A DNA stretch of 64,000 nt from an uncultured Duncaniella sp. GTDB taxonomy: Bacteria > Bacteroidota > Bacteroidia > Bacteroidales > Muribaculaceae. A program made the translations under genes and the position numbers. The notes below the pieces were generated by a model. It was not told the origin of the DNA. It made no database searches and was given only the letters and a program-made list of their open reading frames with translations. The stretch is taken from the NCBI GenBank assembly GCA_910586305.1, contig CAJUGS010000005.1:1-64000 (forward strand), given 5' to 3'. This document shows, piece by piece, positions 50,197-58,271 of the stretch; positions within the stretch are counted from its first letter, which is position 1; each line of letters begins with the position of its first letter.

Positions 50197-50652
50197 TCAG
50201 AATTTGCGCTCGAGTATCTGGGTGTCAATCACAGCTCTTCGCCAGCGGTCGAAGTGGGCTGCTCTTGAGGCTTCCTCGGCTTCGGAGGTTGTCTGGATTG
50301 GCTCAGATGGCTGCTCCTGGTCTGTCTCCTGGTGCAGATGGTGCTCGCGCAGAGCGCATTCGCCTTCCTCGGGGAGGCCGCGCAGTCGTGCTGCTCTGGC
50401 CAGCGGGGTCTCCATGCGTCGACCCGGTTCTGGCTCTGGCTCTTCGAACTCCTCGGTGTCTTCAAACTCCATGGGCGGAGGTGGTGGAAGGGTGACGCTC
50501 CGGGAAGCTGACGTGTCAAAACCGCCCGGGTGCATCCCGGACTGCCTGATTTTGTCACGTTCACGATCGGCCTTCTTGAAGATGTATTTTTTGATTTGTT
50601 CGTAGACGACAGCGCCGATCGCGATCACTACCCAGATTATAATTTTCTCCAT
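50197..50652 (-). CDS. Small single-pass membrane protein, function unknown
   Basis: A 151-residue protein from the ATG at 50652. One N-terminal transmembrane helix (EKIIIWVVIAIGAVVYEQI, about 2-20) is followed by a basic stretch and then a long acidic, proline-rich, apparently disordered segment (LPPPPP near 55-60, then EDTEEFEEPEPEPG). The C-terminus (FDRWRRAVIDTQILERKF) matches a short helical motif that I recall at the end of similar small proteins encoded beside miaB in Bacteroidales. No function is known. It is divergent from miaB with overlapping promoters. Confidence 0.7.
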   Translation of the reverse strand: MEKIIIWVVIAIGAVVYEQIKKYIFKKADRERDKIRQSGMHPGGFDTSASRSVTLPPPPPMEFEDTEEFEEPEPEPGRRMETPLARAARLRGLPEEGECALREHHLHQETDQEQPSEPIQTTSEAEEASRAAHFDRWRRAVIDTQILERKF

Positions 50653-50666
50653 TGACGGAAAATTCG

Positions 50667-50674
50667 TAATTTTG
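50667..50674 (+). promoter_or_regulatory. Candidate -7 box for miaB
   Basis: TAATTTTG on the plus strand fits TAnnTTTG, 50 bases before the miaB ATG at 50725. No TTG at the right -33 spacing is visible. It lies 2 bases from the opposite-facing -7 box. Confidence 0.45.
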
Positions 50675-50676
50675 TG

Positions 50677-50708
50677 CAAATTTACAGAATATCGGGCGTT
50701 TTGCCAAA
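50677..50708 (-). promoter_or_regulatory. Promoter of the small membrane protein gene
   Basis: Minus-strand TTTG (50708-50705), 20 bases, then TAAATTTG (50684-50677), a good match to the Bacteroidota promoter. Transcription would start near 50670, about 18 bases before the ATG at 50652. Confidence 0.6.
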
Positions 50709-50724
50709 GTTTCGTTTTAAAAAA

Positions 50725-52083
50725 ATGGGAAATATTCGAAAGCTATATATAGAAACCTACGGGTGTCAGATGAATGTGGCCGACAGCGAGGTTGTGGCTT
50801 CTGTTATGTCTACTGTAGGGTATGAGCCGGTCTCGACGCTCGACGATGCAGACGCGGTGCTTATCAATACCTGCTCTATCCGTGATAATGCCGAGCAGAA
50901 GGTGTTGTCGCGTCTGGCCTTCTTGAATTCCAGACGTCGCAAGCGTCCGGCCACAGCGCCACGACTCATCATAGGCGTCATAGGCTGTATGGCCGAGAGG
51001 GTGAGGGAAGAGCTTGTCAGCAAACATGGCGTTGACCTTGTGGCCGGTCCTGATGCATATCTTGATTTGCCCAACCTTTTCGCAGCTGTCGAGGCCGGAG
51101 AGAAGGCTGTGAATGTCGAGCTGAGTACCACTGAGACATATCGTGACATAATTCCTGCCCGTATTACCGGCAATACCGTCAGCGGATGGGTGAGCATAAT
51201 GCGTGGATGTAATAACTTCTGCTCCTACTGCATCGTGCCCTATACCAGAGGTCGAGAACGTTCGCGCAGCTCGGAGAGCATTCTTGCCGAGGTGGCCGAC
51301 CTGAGAGCGCGCGGTTTCAAGGAAGTGACCCTCCTGGGACAGAACGTCAACAGTTACCGTTACACGACACCGGAGGGCGAGGAGATAAGTTTTGACCGTC
51401 TGCTGGCCATGGTGGCTGACGCTGCCCCCGACATGAGGGTGCGCTTCACAACCTCTCATCCCAAGGATATGAGCGATGAGACCATCCGGGTCATAGCCTC
51501 CCGCCCCAATCTGTGCCGTTGGATTCATCTTCCGGTGCAGTCGGGAAGCGACAAGGTTCTAAAGGCCATGAACCGCAAGTACACCCGTGAGTGGTATCTT
51601 GGGCGCATAGCAGCCATTCGCGCAGCCATTCCCGACTGCGGTATATCTACCGACCTTTTCACAGGGTTTCACGACGAGACCGAGGAAGATTTCCAGGAGA
51701 CGCTGTCGCTGATGCGCGAGGTGGGATTCGACTCGTCGTTCATGTTCAAATACTCCGAGCGCCCCGGGACCCTGGCAGCACGTACTATGCCCGACAATGT
51801 GCCTGAGGATGTGAAAATAGACCGTCTCAACCGCATGATAGAGCTTCAGAATTCTCTCTCGCTCGAAAGCAACCTGCGTGATGTGGGAAAGAGATTCGAG
51901 GTGCTTGTCGAGGGCGTGTCCAAACGCTCCAAAGAGCAGATGGTGGGTCGCACTTCACAGAACAAGACCGTGGTGTTTGACCGTGGTGACGCGCGTGTGG
52001 GCGATACGGTGGAAGTCGAGATCACATCGGCCTCCTCGGCCACTCTGCTCGGACATATTATCTCTTCCGGTCATGGACTATAA
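50725..52083 (+). CDS. miaB: tRNA-2-methylthio-N6-isopentenyladenosine synthase MiaB
   Basis: A 452-residue radical-SAM methylthiotransferase that adds the methylthio group to i6A37 of tRNAs. The N-terminal cluster cysteines are Cys14, Cys50 and Cys88; the radical-SAM cluster is RGCNNFCSYC (Cys162, Cys166, Cys169). SGSDKVLKAMNRKYT and LFTGFHDETEEDFQ are typical, and a TRAM domain (about 385-445; VLVEGVSKRSKEQMVGRT) ends it. The ATG at 50725 (MGNIRKLYIETYGCQ) fits the family; an upstream in-frame start is rejected. Its last 11 bases overlap the start of yqgE, so the pair is cotranscribed. Confidence 0.95.
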   Translation: MGNIRKLYIETYGCQMNVADSEVVASVMSTVGYEPVSTLDDADAVLINTCSIRDNAEQKVLSRLAFLNSRRRKRPATAPRLIIGVIGCMAERVREELVSKHGVDLVAGPDAYLDLPNLFAAVEAGEKAVNVELSTTETYRDIIPARITGNTVSGWVSIMRGCNNFCSYCIVPYTRGRERSRSSESILAEVADLRARGFKEVTLLGQNVNSYRYTTPEGEEISFDRLLAMVADAAPDMRVRFTTSHPKDMSDETIRVIASRPNLCRWIHLPVQSGSDKVLKAMNRKYTREWYLGRIAAIRAAIPDCGISTDLFTGFHDETEEDFQETLSLMREVGFDSSFMFKYSERPGTLAARTMPDNVPEDVKIDRLNRMIELQNSLSLESNLRDVGKRFEVLVEGVSKRSKEQMVGRTSQNKTVVFDRGDARVGDTVEVEITSASSATLLGHIISSGHGL

Positions 52084-52675
52084 GAAACTGCTGTTCAATA
52101 TAGACATTCCTTCGACCCATATTCCGGCCGAGGGGATGCTTCTTGTTTCGGAACCCTTTCTTCACGAGGAGTACTTCAATCATTCGGTGATTCTGCTTGT
52201 AGACTATGAGAAAGGGGGCAATGCTATGGGTGTGGTGCTCAACAACCCCACCAAATACAGTCTTCAGGAGCTGATAACGGATGTGACGACAGAAGATCCT
52301 ATTCCGGTTTATTGCGGGGGACCGCTTGCCGACGACCGCCTCTTTTTCCTCCACACTTTCGGAGACCTTATTCCCGAGTCACGCCTTGTGTGTGACGGGC
52401 TCTGGGTGGGCGGAAGTTTTGAGGCCATGCGTCGCATTGTCAATGACGGATATCCTGTTGAGGGAAACATTCGGTTTTTCCTCGGATACAGCGGATGGAG
52501 TGAGAACCAGCTCGACAGCGAGCTCGCCAACAATGTGTGGGCCGTAGCCGGCACTCCCGATGCCCACACTCTGCTGCAGGGCTATGGAGACTCCTACTGG
52601 CATGAAAGAGTGAGGGCCATGGGGCCTGGCTACAAGGGATGGCTCTACCATCCGCAGGACCCAATGAACAATTAG
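52073..52675 (+). CDS. YqgE/AlgH family protein
   Basis: A 200-residue soluble protein of the UPF0301 (YqgE/AlgH) family. The start at 52073 (MDYKKLLFNIDIPSTHIPAEGMLLVSEP) overlaps miaB by 11 bases; the longer frame upstream is a shadow of miaB. Family landmarks are FNHSVILLVDY, GNAMGVVLNNPT, VYCGGPLADDRLFFLHT and FLGYSGWSENQLDSEL. The family is conserved but its biochemical role is not settled. AlgH was implicated in alginate regulation in Pseudomonas, which should not be carried over here. Confidence 0.9.
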   Translation: MDYKKLLFNIDIPSTHIPAEGMLLVSEPFLHEEYFNHSVILLVDYEKGGNAMGVVLNNPTKYSLQELITDVTTEDPIPVYCGGPLADDRLFFLHTFGDLIPESRLVCDGLWVGGSFEAMRRIVNDGYPVEGNIRFFLGYSGWSENQLDSELANNVWAVAGTPDAHTLLQGYGDSYWHERVRAMGPGYKGWLYHPQDPMNN

Positions 52676-52751
52676 CCGGCGAGATATAATAATCCCATTA
52701 TGTTCTTCGTTTAGGAATAGAAGGACCAGCAACAATCATATTGATCACATA

Positions 52752-53555
52752 ATGAAATTCAGACCAGTCATCATATCCCTGGCCACGGCTATGGCGATAG
52801 CTTCGTGCAACTCGGCAAAGACTTCTCTCCCTTATTTCGCTGATATTGCGGAGCAGACAGCCGGTAGTCTTCCTCCAATGGACTATATGCCAGTCATCCA
52901 GCCAGATGACGAGTTGATTATTACAGTCACCTCGCCTAATCCAGAGACTACGGCCATCTACAATCTTCCTTTCTCCAATCCTGCACTCCGGGCCACGGTG
53001 GTGAGTCCGTCTACGCCCCGCCAGCAGGGATATGTGGTGACTTCTCAGGGTAATATCGACTTTCCTGTGCTCGGACGTATACACGTGGCAGGAAAGAATG
53101 TTGAGCAGATAGCCGATGAAATTACCGACAAGATTCACAAGGATGTGGCTGATGCTACCGTCACAGTAATGCTTGCCAATTTCACCGTCAATGTGGGTGG
53201 CGAAGTGGCCAAGCCGTCAAAAATACAGGTGTCGACCAACAGGTACAGCGTGCTTGATGCAATCACCGAGGCCGGAGATCTCACTCCCTACGGTGAGCGT
53301 TCCAATGTGCTTGTGATACGCGAGGAGAACGGCGAACGCAAGTTTGGCCGCATCAATCTCAACTCATCCGATGCTCTCTCGTCGCCCTACTACTACCTCA
53401 AGCAGAACGACTATGTGTATGTCGAGCCAAACTCTATCAGAGAAAGCAACTCAAGATACGACAACAATAATGCCTATAAGCTCCAGGTGACATCTACAAT
53501 TGTCAGCGGAGCCTCTGTAATCGCCTCTCTCATCATCGCACTCACAGTCAAATAA
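52752..53555 (+). CDS. Polysaccharide export lipoprotein (Wza-like)
   Basis: A 267-residue outer-membrane lipoprotein (IASC, Cys19) with a poly_export domain (about 45-140; IQPDDELIITVTSPNPE, GNIDFPVLGRIHVAGK) and a SLBB domain (about 145-220; VNVGGEVAKPSKIQVSTNRYSVLDAITEAGDL). It ends with a hydrophobic segment (TSTIVSGASVIASLIIALTV), which could form part of the transmembrane helical barrel. Wza oligomers make the exit channel for capsule or exopolysaccharide. It is the first gene of the exopolysaccharide locus and lies 18 bases before the Wzc-like gene. It follows yqgE by 76 bases, in which I saw no clear promoter. Confidence 0.92.
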   Translation: MKFRPVIISLATAMAIASCNSAKTSLPYFADIAEQTAGSLPPMDYMPVIQPDDELIITVTSPNPETTAIYNLPFSNPALRATVVSPSTPRQQGYVVTSQGNIDFPVLGRIHVAGKNVEQIADEITDKIHKDVADATVTVMLANFTVNVGGEVAKPSKIQVSTNRYSVLDAITEAGDLTPYGERSNVLVIREENGERKFGRINLNSSDALSSPYYYLKQNDYVYVEPNSIRESNSRYDNNNAYKLQVTSTIVSGASVIASLIIALTVK

Positions 53556-53573
53556 ACATTCCTCTACGAACCC

Positions 53574-55889
53574 ATGGCAAACTCCAAGAAAGCAGGTGAT
53601 TTCATTGATTTCCACTCGATTCTGAAAATGTATATGTCGAAATGGTATTATTTTGTCATTTCGGCGGTGTTGTTTCTCGTTCTTGGGTTCGTATATGCCC
53701 GTACCCACGAGCGTCTCCAAGCTGTCAGGGCCAATATACTCATCACTCAGGACAATGACTCTCCATTTGCAAGCGCGTCTGGCCCGATGGGTGGTCTCAG
53801 TTCCCTGTTCGGATCAAGCGCATATGTAGAGGACGAGATTTTCGTCATAAGCTCCCATTCTCTTTACCGCGATGTGGTGAAGAATCTTGCCCTCAATAAG
53901 ACTCACATTGTGAAGAGCGGATTCCTTAAATCCTATCTGGCATACCCGGATTTCCCTATCGATATCGAAGCGCCAGGCGTGGCTGATACGCTCAAATCCA
54001 TACTTGTCTTCAAGATAAAGGTCGACGACGCTGGACTCGCGGATATCAAGGTGAAAGTGAAGAAAGACGAGGTTGCCCATGAGAAGGATGTCAAACTTCC
54101 GGCAGTCGTTAAGACTCCCTACGGAGAGTATTCTGTTGTTCCTACAAAATATTACCCCAAGGGCAAGGAGGTGAAGACGACAATCACTTTTGCAGGTTAT
54201 GAGAGCGCGGCCGAGACGCTTACAGACGAGGTTGTGGCTGACATAGCCAGCCGTAAAAGCAATGTCATAACTCTTGCCTACGACATCACCAATCCGGTGC
54301 TCGGATCGGCTGTGCTCAACGATATTCTTGCCAAGTATAATGACCGTGGAATGGCCGACCGCAGCCTCCAGGGAGAAAATACCGCCAAGTTCCTTTCAGA
54401 GCGCATAGACCTTCTTGCTGCTGACCTGCATGACGCGGAGGTGGCCATCCAGGCTTATAAAGAGGGACACGGTATAATCGATGTGGCGGCCGAGGCTGAA
54501 TATCAAACCACCAAAAAAGGTGCTCTTGAGTCGGCGCTACTCGAGCAGGAGACAGAGTATGAGGTGGTGAAGATGACCCGTGATTATTTCACAGATCCGG
54601 CCCACAAGGACGATCTCGTGCCAATGACGGTGAGCAACGAAGGTCTGCAGAATGCAATTTCCAATTACAATGAACTCGTGCTAAAACGCATGGAGCTTCT
54701 CTCCGGAACCACCTCCGATAACTATGTGGTCAAGAAGCTCACCAAGCAGATAGAGGCGTCGCGTGAGAATCTTCGTCTGACAACCGACCGTGTTATAGAA
54801 AGTGCGCGACTCAAGCTCAATGAGCTTCGCAACGAGAAAGGTAAGACTGATGCCCGTCTTAGCTCAATTCCTACACAGGAGCGCGAATATCTCAACATGA
54901 AACGCCAGCAGGCAGTGAAGCAGGAACTTTATCTCTTCCTTCTTCAGCGCCAGGAGGAAAACTCGATGCTTCTTGCCAACTCTGTATCCAAAGGAAAGAT
55001 TATCGACGAGGCCTATGTGCTCAGCGAGCCGCTTGGAATGAGTCCTAAGATGGTCATGCTGATATTCCTAATCATTGGTCTGCTCCTGCCGTTCCTGCTG
55101 ATATACCTTGTTAAGATCTTCCGCAATAAGTTTGAGACACGTAGAGAGGTTGAGGCCCGTATATCCGCTCCCATTCTCGGCGAGATGTGTATCGATAAGT
55201 CGGGAAGAAGCCTTGTGGTTACTGAACACGACACTACTTCGGCGACAGAGCTTTTCCGACTCTTGCGCTCCAATCTGCAGTTCATGCTATCCGATAGCAA
55301 TAACAAGGTTGTGCTTATGACCTCGACTCGTTCGGGTGAAGGAAAATCATTCATTTCTCTCAATCTTGCAGCATCGCTTGCTCTGCTGGAAAACAAGAAA
55401 GTGCTACTTGTGGGTATGGATATCCGCAATCCTCAGCTTGCGAACTATCTTGGTATAAATCCGCCTCTCGGACTCACAAACTATCTGTCGTCCGATGCCG
55501 TGACACTCGATTCAATTATCGTACCGATGCCTGGCTACAACAAATTTGATCTTATTGTAGCCGGTCCCATCCCGCCGAATCCTGCTGAACTTCTTGTGTC
55601 TAAGAAGGTCGACGAGCTTTTCGATGCTCTGAGAGAACGTTATGATTATATCGTTGTCGACACAGCACCCGTTGGTATGGTGAGCGATACATTCACTCTG
55701 TCGCGTATCTCCGATGCCACAATTTATGTCACTCGTCTCAACTACAGCTCTATGCAGGACCTCTCGTTCATAGAGGATATTTATCAGGAGAAGCGTCTCA
55801 AACGTCTGTCGGTGGTCATAAACGGAGCACACACAAAGAAGGGCTACGGATATGGCTACAGTGCCAAGAACGGCTCACGCAAGAAATAA
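53574..55889 (+). CDS. Wzc-like chain-length determinant and bacterial tyrosine kinase
   Basis: A 771-residue inner-membrane co-polymerase. An N-terminal Wzz domain has TM1 at about 20-42 (WYYFVISAVLFLVLGFVYA), a large periplasmic part with coiled coils (about 260-470) and TM2 at about 492-515 (MVMLIFLIIGLLLPFLLIYL). The C-terminal BY-kinase has Walker A TRSGEGKSFIS (near 584-592), Walker A' VLLVGMDIRNP (near 610-622) and Walker B DYIVVDTAPVG (near 690). It ends with the autophosphorylated tyrosine cluster GYGYGYS (about 758-765). It controls chain length and export together with the Wza-like protein. Confidence 0.93.
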   Translation: MANSKKAGDFIDFHSILKMYMSKWYYFVISAVLFLVLGFVYARTHERLQAVRANILITQDNDSPFASASGPMGGLSSLFGSSAYVEDEIFVISSHSLYRDVVKNLALNKTHIVKSGFLKSYLAYPDFPIDIEAPGVADTLKSILVFKIKVDDAGLADIKVKVKKDEVAHEKDVKLPAVVKTPYGEYSVVPTKYYPKGKEVKTTITFAGYESAAETLTDEVVADIASRKSNVITLAYDITNPVLGSAVLNDILAKYNDRGMADRSLQGENTAKFLSERIDLLAADLHDAEVAIQAYKEGHGIIDVAAEAEYQTTKKGALESALLEQETEYEVVKMTRDYFTDPAHKDDLVPMTVSNEGLQNAISNYNELVLKRMELLSGTTSDNYVVKKLTKQIEASRENLRLTTDRVIESARLKLNELRNEKGKTDARLSSIPTQEREYLNMKRQQAVKQELYLFLLQRQEENSMLLANSVSKGKIIDEAYVLSEPLGMSPKMVMLIFLIIGLLLPFLLIYLVKIFRNKFETRREVEARISAPILGEMCIDKSGRSLVVTEHDTTSATELFRLLRSNLQFMLSDSNNKVVLMTSTRSGEGKSFISLNLAASLALLENKKVLLVGMDIRNPQLANYLGINPPLGLTNYLSSDAVTLDSIIVPMPGYNKFDLIVAGPIPPNPAELLVSKKVDELFDALRERYDYIVVDTAPVGMVSDTFTLSRISDATIYVTRLNYSSMQDLSFIEDIYQEKRLKRLSVVINGAHTKKGYGYGYSAKNGSRKK

Positions 55890-55914
55890 TTTCTTCATCC
55901 TTCGCGCATAGCAT

Positions 55915-57237
55915 ATGTTGGTTGAAAGGTACAGACTGTATACCAGACTCTTCTTTGGCACTATGTGGGTCATGTTGTGCCGAGGCTTTGTGATGACTGA
56001 GGTATTCCCTCAGTTAAGAGAGATTGATCCATATATTGCTATTCTTGCAGACGCTATTTTTGCCGGATTGGGATTACTGACGATATCGTCGAAACGTGAC
56101 ACCATATGTTTTGTGTCATTTGTTGTCATATCCTTGATTTCAAAATTTTTGAATTCCCAGGGAATGGTCGAGTGGCTGAACGGCTTCCGTGATTTTACCG
56201 GCCTGTTGTTCATAATCCCGTTTATCCGCTACATGATGAGCAGGGAGGATTATGGAAAACGCTTTACGGAATCGATGGACAGACAACTCCGGATTTTTCT
56301 GTATTTGCAGGCAGTTTGTGTCGTGTATCAGTTCATTATCCATGGTGCGGGCGATTACGGAGGAGGTACGTTTGGTTTTGGAGGTTCCGGAATGATTTCC
56401 ACACTGATATATGGAGTTTCGTTCTACTTTATGGTAAAAGGGTGGGATTACGAGGACGGTTATTTCAATAACTTGTATCGCAATCGCATATATGTTTTCC
56501 TACTGTTTCCGACCTTCTTAAATGAAACTAAGATCAGTTTTATATATCTGCTGGCCTATTTTGTCTTTTTAATGAAGATTGATCGTCGTTTCATAGCCCG
56601 TCTGTTCATGTCAATGCCTGTGTTCATAGCATTGCTTCTGTTGTCAGGGTATGTGTATATGAAAGTCACCAAACAGGAATCGGATGTAATTATGACTGCT
56701 GATTTCTTCAACGAATATCTCATAGGCGAGGATTTTGAGCATCTGATGGATGTGGCGATTGCTGTACAGGAGGAGGATATCGAGACTGATAATATCTGGG
56801 CTATGGACCTTCCACGTTTAGGCCGTTTTCTCATTATCTCAGATATCATGAAGACTGCCAAGGGCGGCATGGTCTGGGGGGCCGGAATCGGGCAGTTCAA
56901 GGGAAACAATAAGATGGGGCAGACGGAGTTCGGACGTAAGAATCGCTGGTTCTTGATTGGCTCTGTGACCATGTCCTTTTTTATGATAGTCCAGCTTGGA
57001 ATCGTCGGGCTTCTATGGTATGTCGCATCTTCGGTAAGTGTGATTATGACCCACGATAAATATAGATTTGCCAACAATATAAGGTTATTTATGTTTCTGA
57101 TTTTCGCATTATTGTTGGTGTATCACGATTCTTTCAGATATACTCCTTTCTGCGCTATTTACTTTTTTATTTGTATGGTTGGTTTGCAGCCGGTGATGAG
57201 GAATAAAAACGCGAATGAAGTTATAGAAAATGAGTAG
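55915..57237 (+). CDS. Polytopic membrane protein, probable polysaccharide polymerase
   Basis: A 440-residue inner-membrane protein with about ten hydrophobic helices and a large hydrophilic loop (about 250-320, including MGQTEFGRKNRWFLIGS). Position and topology fit a Wzy-type O-antigen or exopolysaccharide polymerase, which has low sequence conservation, so this is inference rather than homology. It follows the Wzc-like gene by 25 bases and its last 8 bases overlap the GT2 gene. It is visibly more AT-rich than the genes before it, suggesting separate acquisition. Confidence 0.65.
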   Translation: MLVERYRLYTRLFFGTMWVMLCRGFVMTEVFPQLREIDPYIAILADAIFAGLGLLTISSKRDTICFVSFVVISLISKFLNSQGMVEWLNGFRDFTGLLFIIPFIRYMMSREDYGKRFTESMDRQLRIFLYLQAVCVVYQFIIHGAGDYGGGTFGFGGSGMISTLIYGVSFYFMVKGWDYEDGYFNNLYRNRIYVFLLFPTFLNETKISFIYLLAYFVFLMKIDRRFIARLFMSMPVFIALLLLSGYVYMKVTKQESDVIMTADFFNEYLIGEDFEHLMDVAIAVQEEDIETDNIWAMDLPRLGRFLIISDIMKTAKGGMVWGAGIGQFKGNNKMGQTEFGRKNRWFLIGSVTMSFFMIVQLGIVGLLWYVASSVSVIMTHDKYRFANNIRLFMFLIFALLLVYHDSFRYTPFCAIYFFICMVGLQPVMRNKNANEVIENE

Positions 57238-58270
57238 ACCTAAGGTTTCTGTAATAATCCCGGTTTATAATGTTGAACGCTATTTGCAGGAATGCGTTGA
57301 TAGTGTTCGTAGACAGTCGTTTTCCGATATTGAGATTATATTGGTCGACGATGGGTCTACAGATGCGTCAGGCCGTATGTGCGATGAGGTTTCTCGCATT
57401 GATCAGCGTGTCAGGGTTGTTCACAAACAAAACGAGGGACTTGGACGGGCAAGAAATACCGGGCTTGATGTTGCATCAGGCGAATGGGTTATGTTTGTGG
57501 ATTCCGACGACTTTATAGCGCTTAATACAATAGAATATTGCATGGGAATCATAGACAGGGTCAAGGTGGATGAGCTGAGATTCCTGTTTGAGTTTTTCAG
57601 CGATGGTAAAAAGAGCCCTGGAATTGTTCCGACAGGTTCCGATTGCCATGTGAGCGAAGAGAAATGGGTCAAGATGGAACCATTGATGGATTCAATGGCC
57701 GAACTTCCCGGGCCAAGATCATTCATAGCTCCTTCTATTGGAAGTGCTTGTACGGCTTTATATAGAAGAGAAATTATTGAAAGTCACCGTCTGCGTTTTG
57801 AGTCAGAGCGTGAATACATAAGCGAGGATTATCTTTTCAATATCGAGTTTGGCGCAAATTGTGGAGGAATAGGATATATTTCAGAAAAGTTCTATTTCTA
57901 TAGGTCTAATCCGTTGTCGCTGACCCATACTCTGAGACGTGACAGGATTGAGAAGTCTGCAATATATTGCAGACATTTGCAGCGTGTGCTTGAATCATAT
58001 GGATATCCTGATTCAATGGGCTTTGCCATGAGATCGATGGTAGGTTATCTAAGGACTCAGAATTCCCACATATTTAATTCCTCCTTGTCTCTGCGTGAAA
58101 AGAGAGCGCTGTTTAATGACGCTCTGTCTCATCCATATATTGCGGAGATAGCGAGTGTGGATATTTTTGGGAAAGGATTGTTCAAACAGAAAATAGCATT
58201 TGCGCTACGCAAATCATTTTTTATAAGCTGGATGCTGTACAAACTCAATAGTCTGAGAAAGGGAATGTGA
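57230..58270 (+). CDS. GT2-family glycosyltransferase
   Basis: A 346-residue GT-A fold transferase. The GT2 N-terminus is canonical (VSVIIPVYNVERYLQECVDSV, ILVDDGSTDASG, QNEGLGRARNTGLDVASGEWVMFVDSDD), with the DxD-type motif in DSDD (about residue 88). The C-terminal part (about 240-340) is helical with basic ends and no clear membrane anchor. It transfers a sugar to a growing repeat unit; donor and acceptor are unknown. It is the only transferase in the visible locus. It is AT-rich like its upstream neighbour. Its stop is one base from the stop of the convergent tamB. Confidence 0.9.
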   Translation: MSRPKVSVIIPVYNVERYLQECVDSVRRQSFSDIEIILVDDGSTDASGRMCDEVSRIDQRVRVVHKQNEGLGRARNTGLDVASGEWVMFVDSDDFIALNTIEYCMGIIDRVKVDELRFLFEFFSDGKKSPGIVPTGSDCHVSEEKWVKMEPLMDSMAELPGPRSFIAPSIGSACTALYRREIIESHRLRFESEREYISEDYLFNIEFGANCGGIGYISEKFYFYRSNPLSLTHTLRRDRIEKSAIYCRHLQRVLESYGYPDSMGFAMRSMVGYLRTQNSHIFNSSLSLREKRALFNDALSHPYIAEIASVDIFGKGLFKQKIAFALRKSFFISWMLYKLNSLRKGM

Positions 58271-58271
58271 C

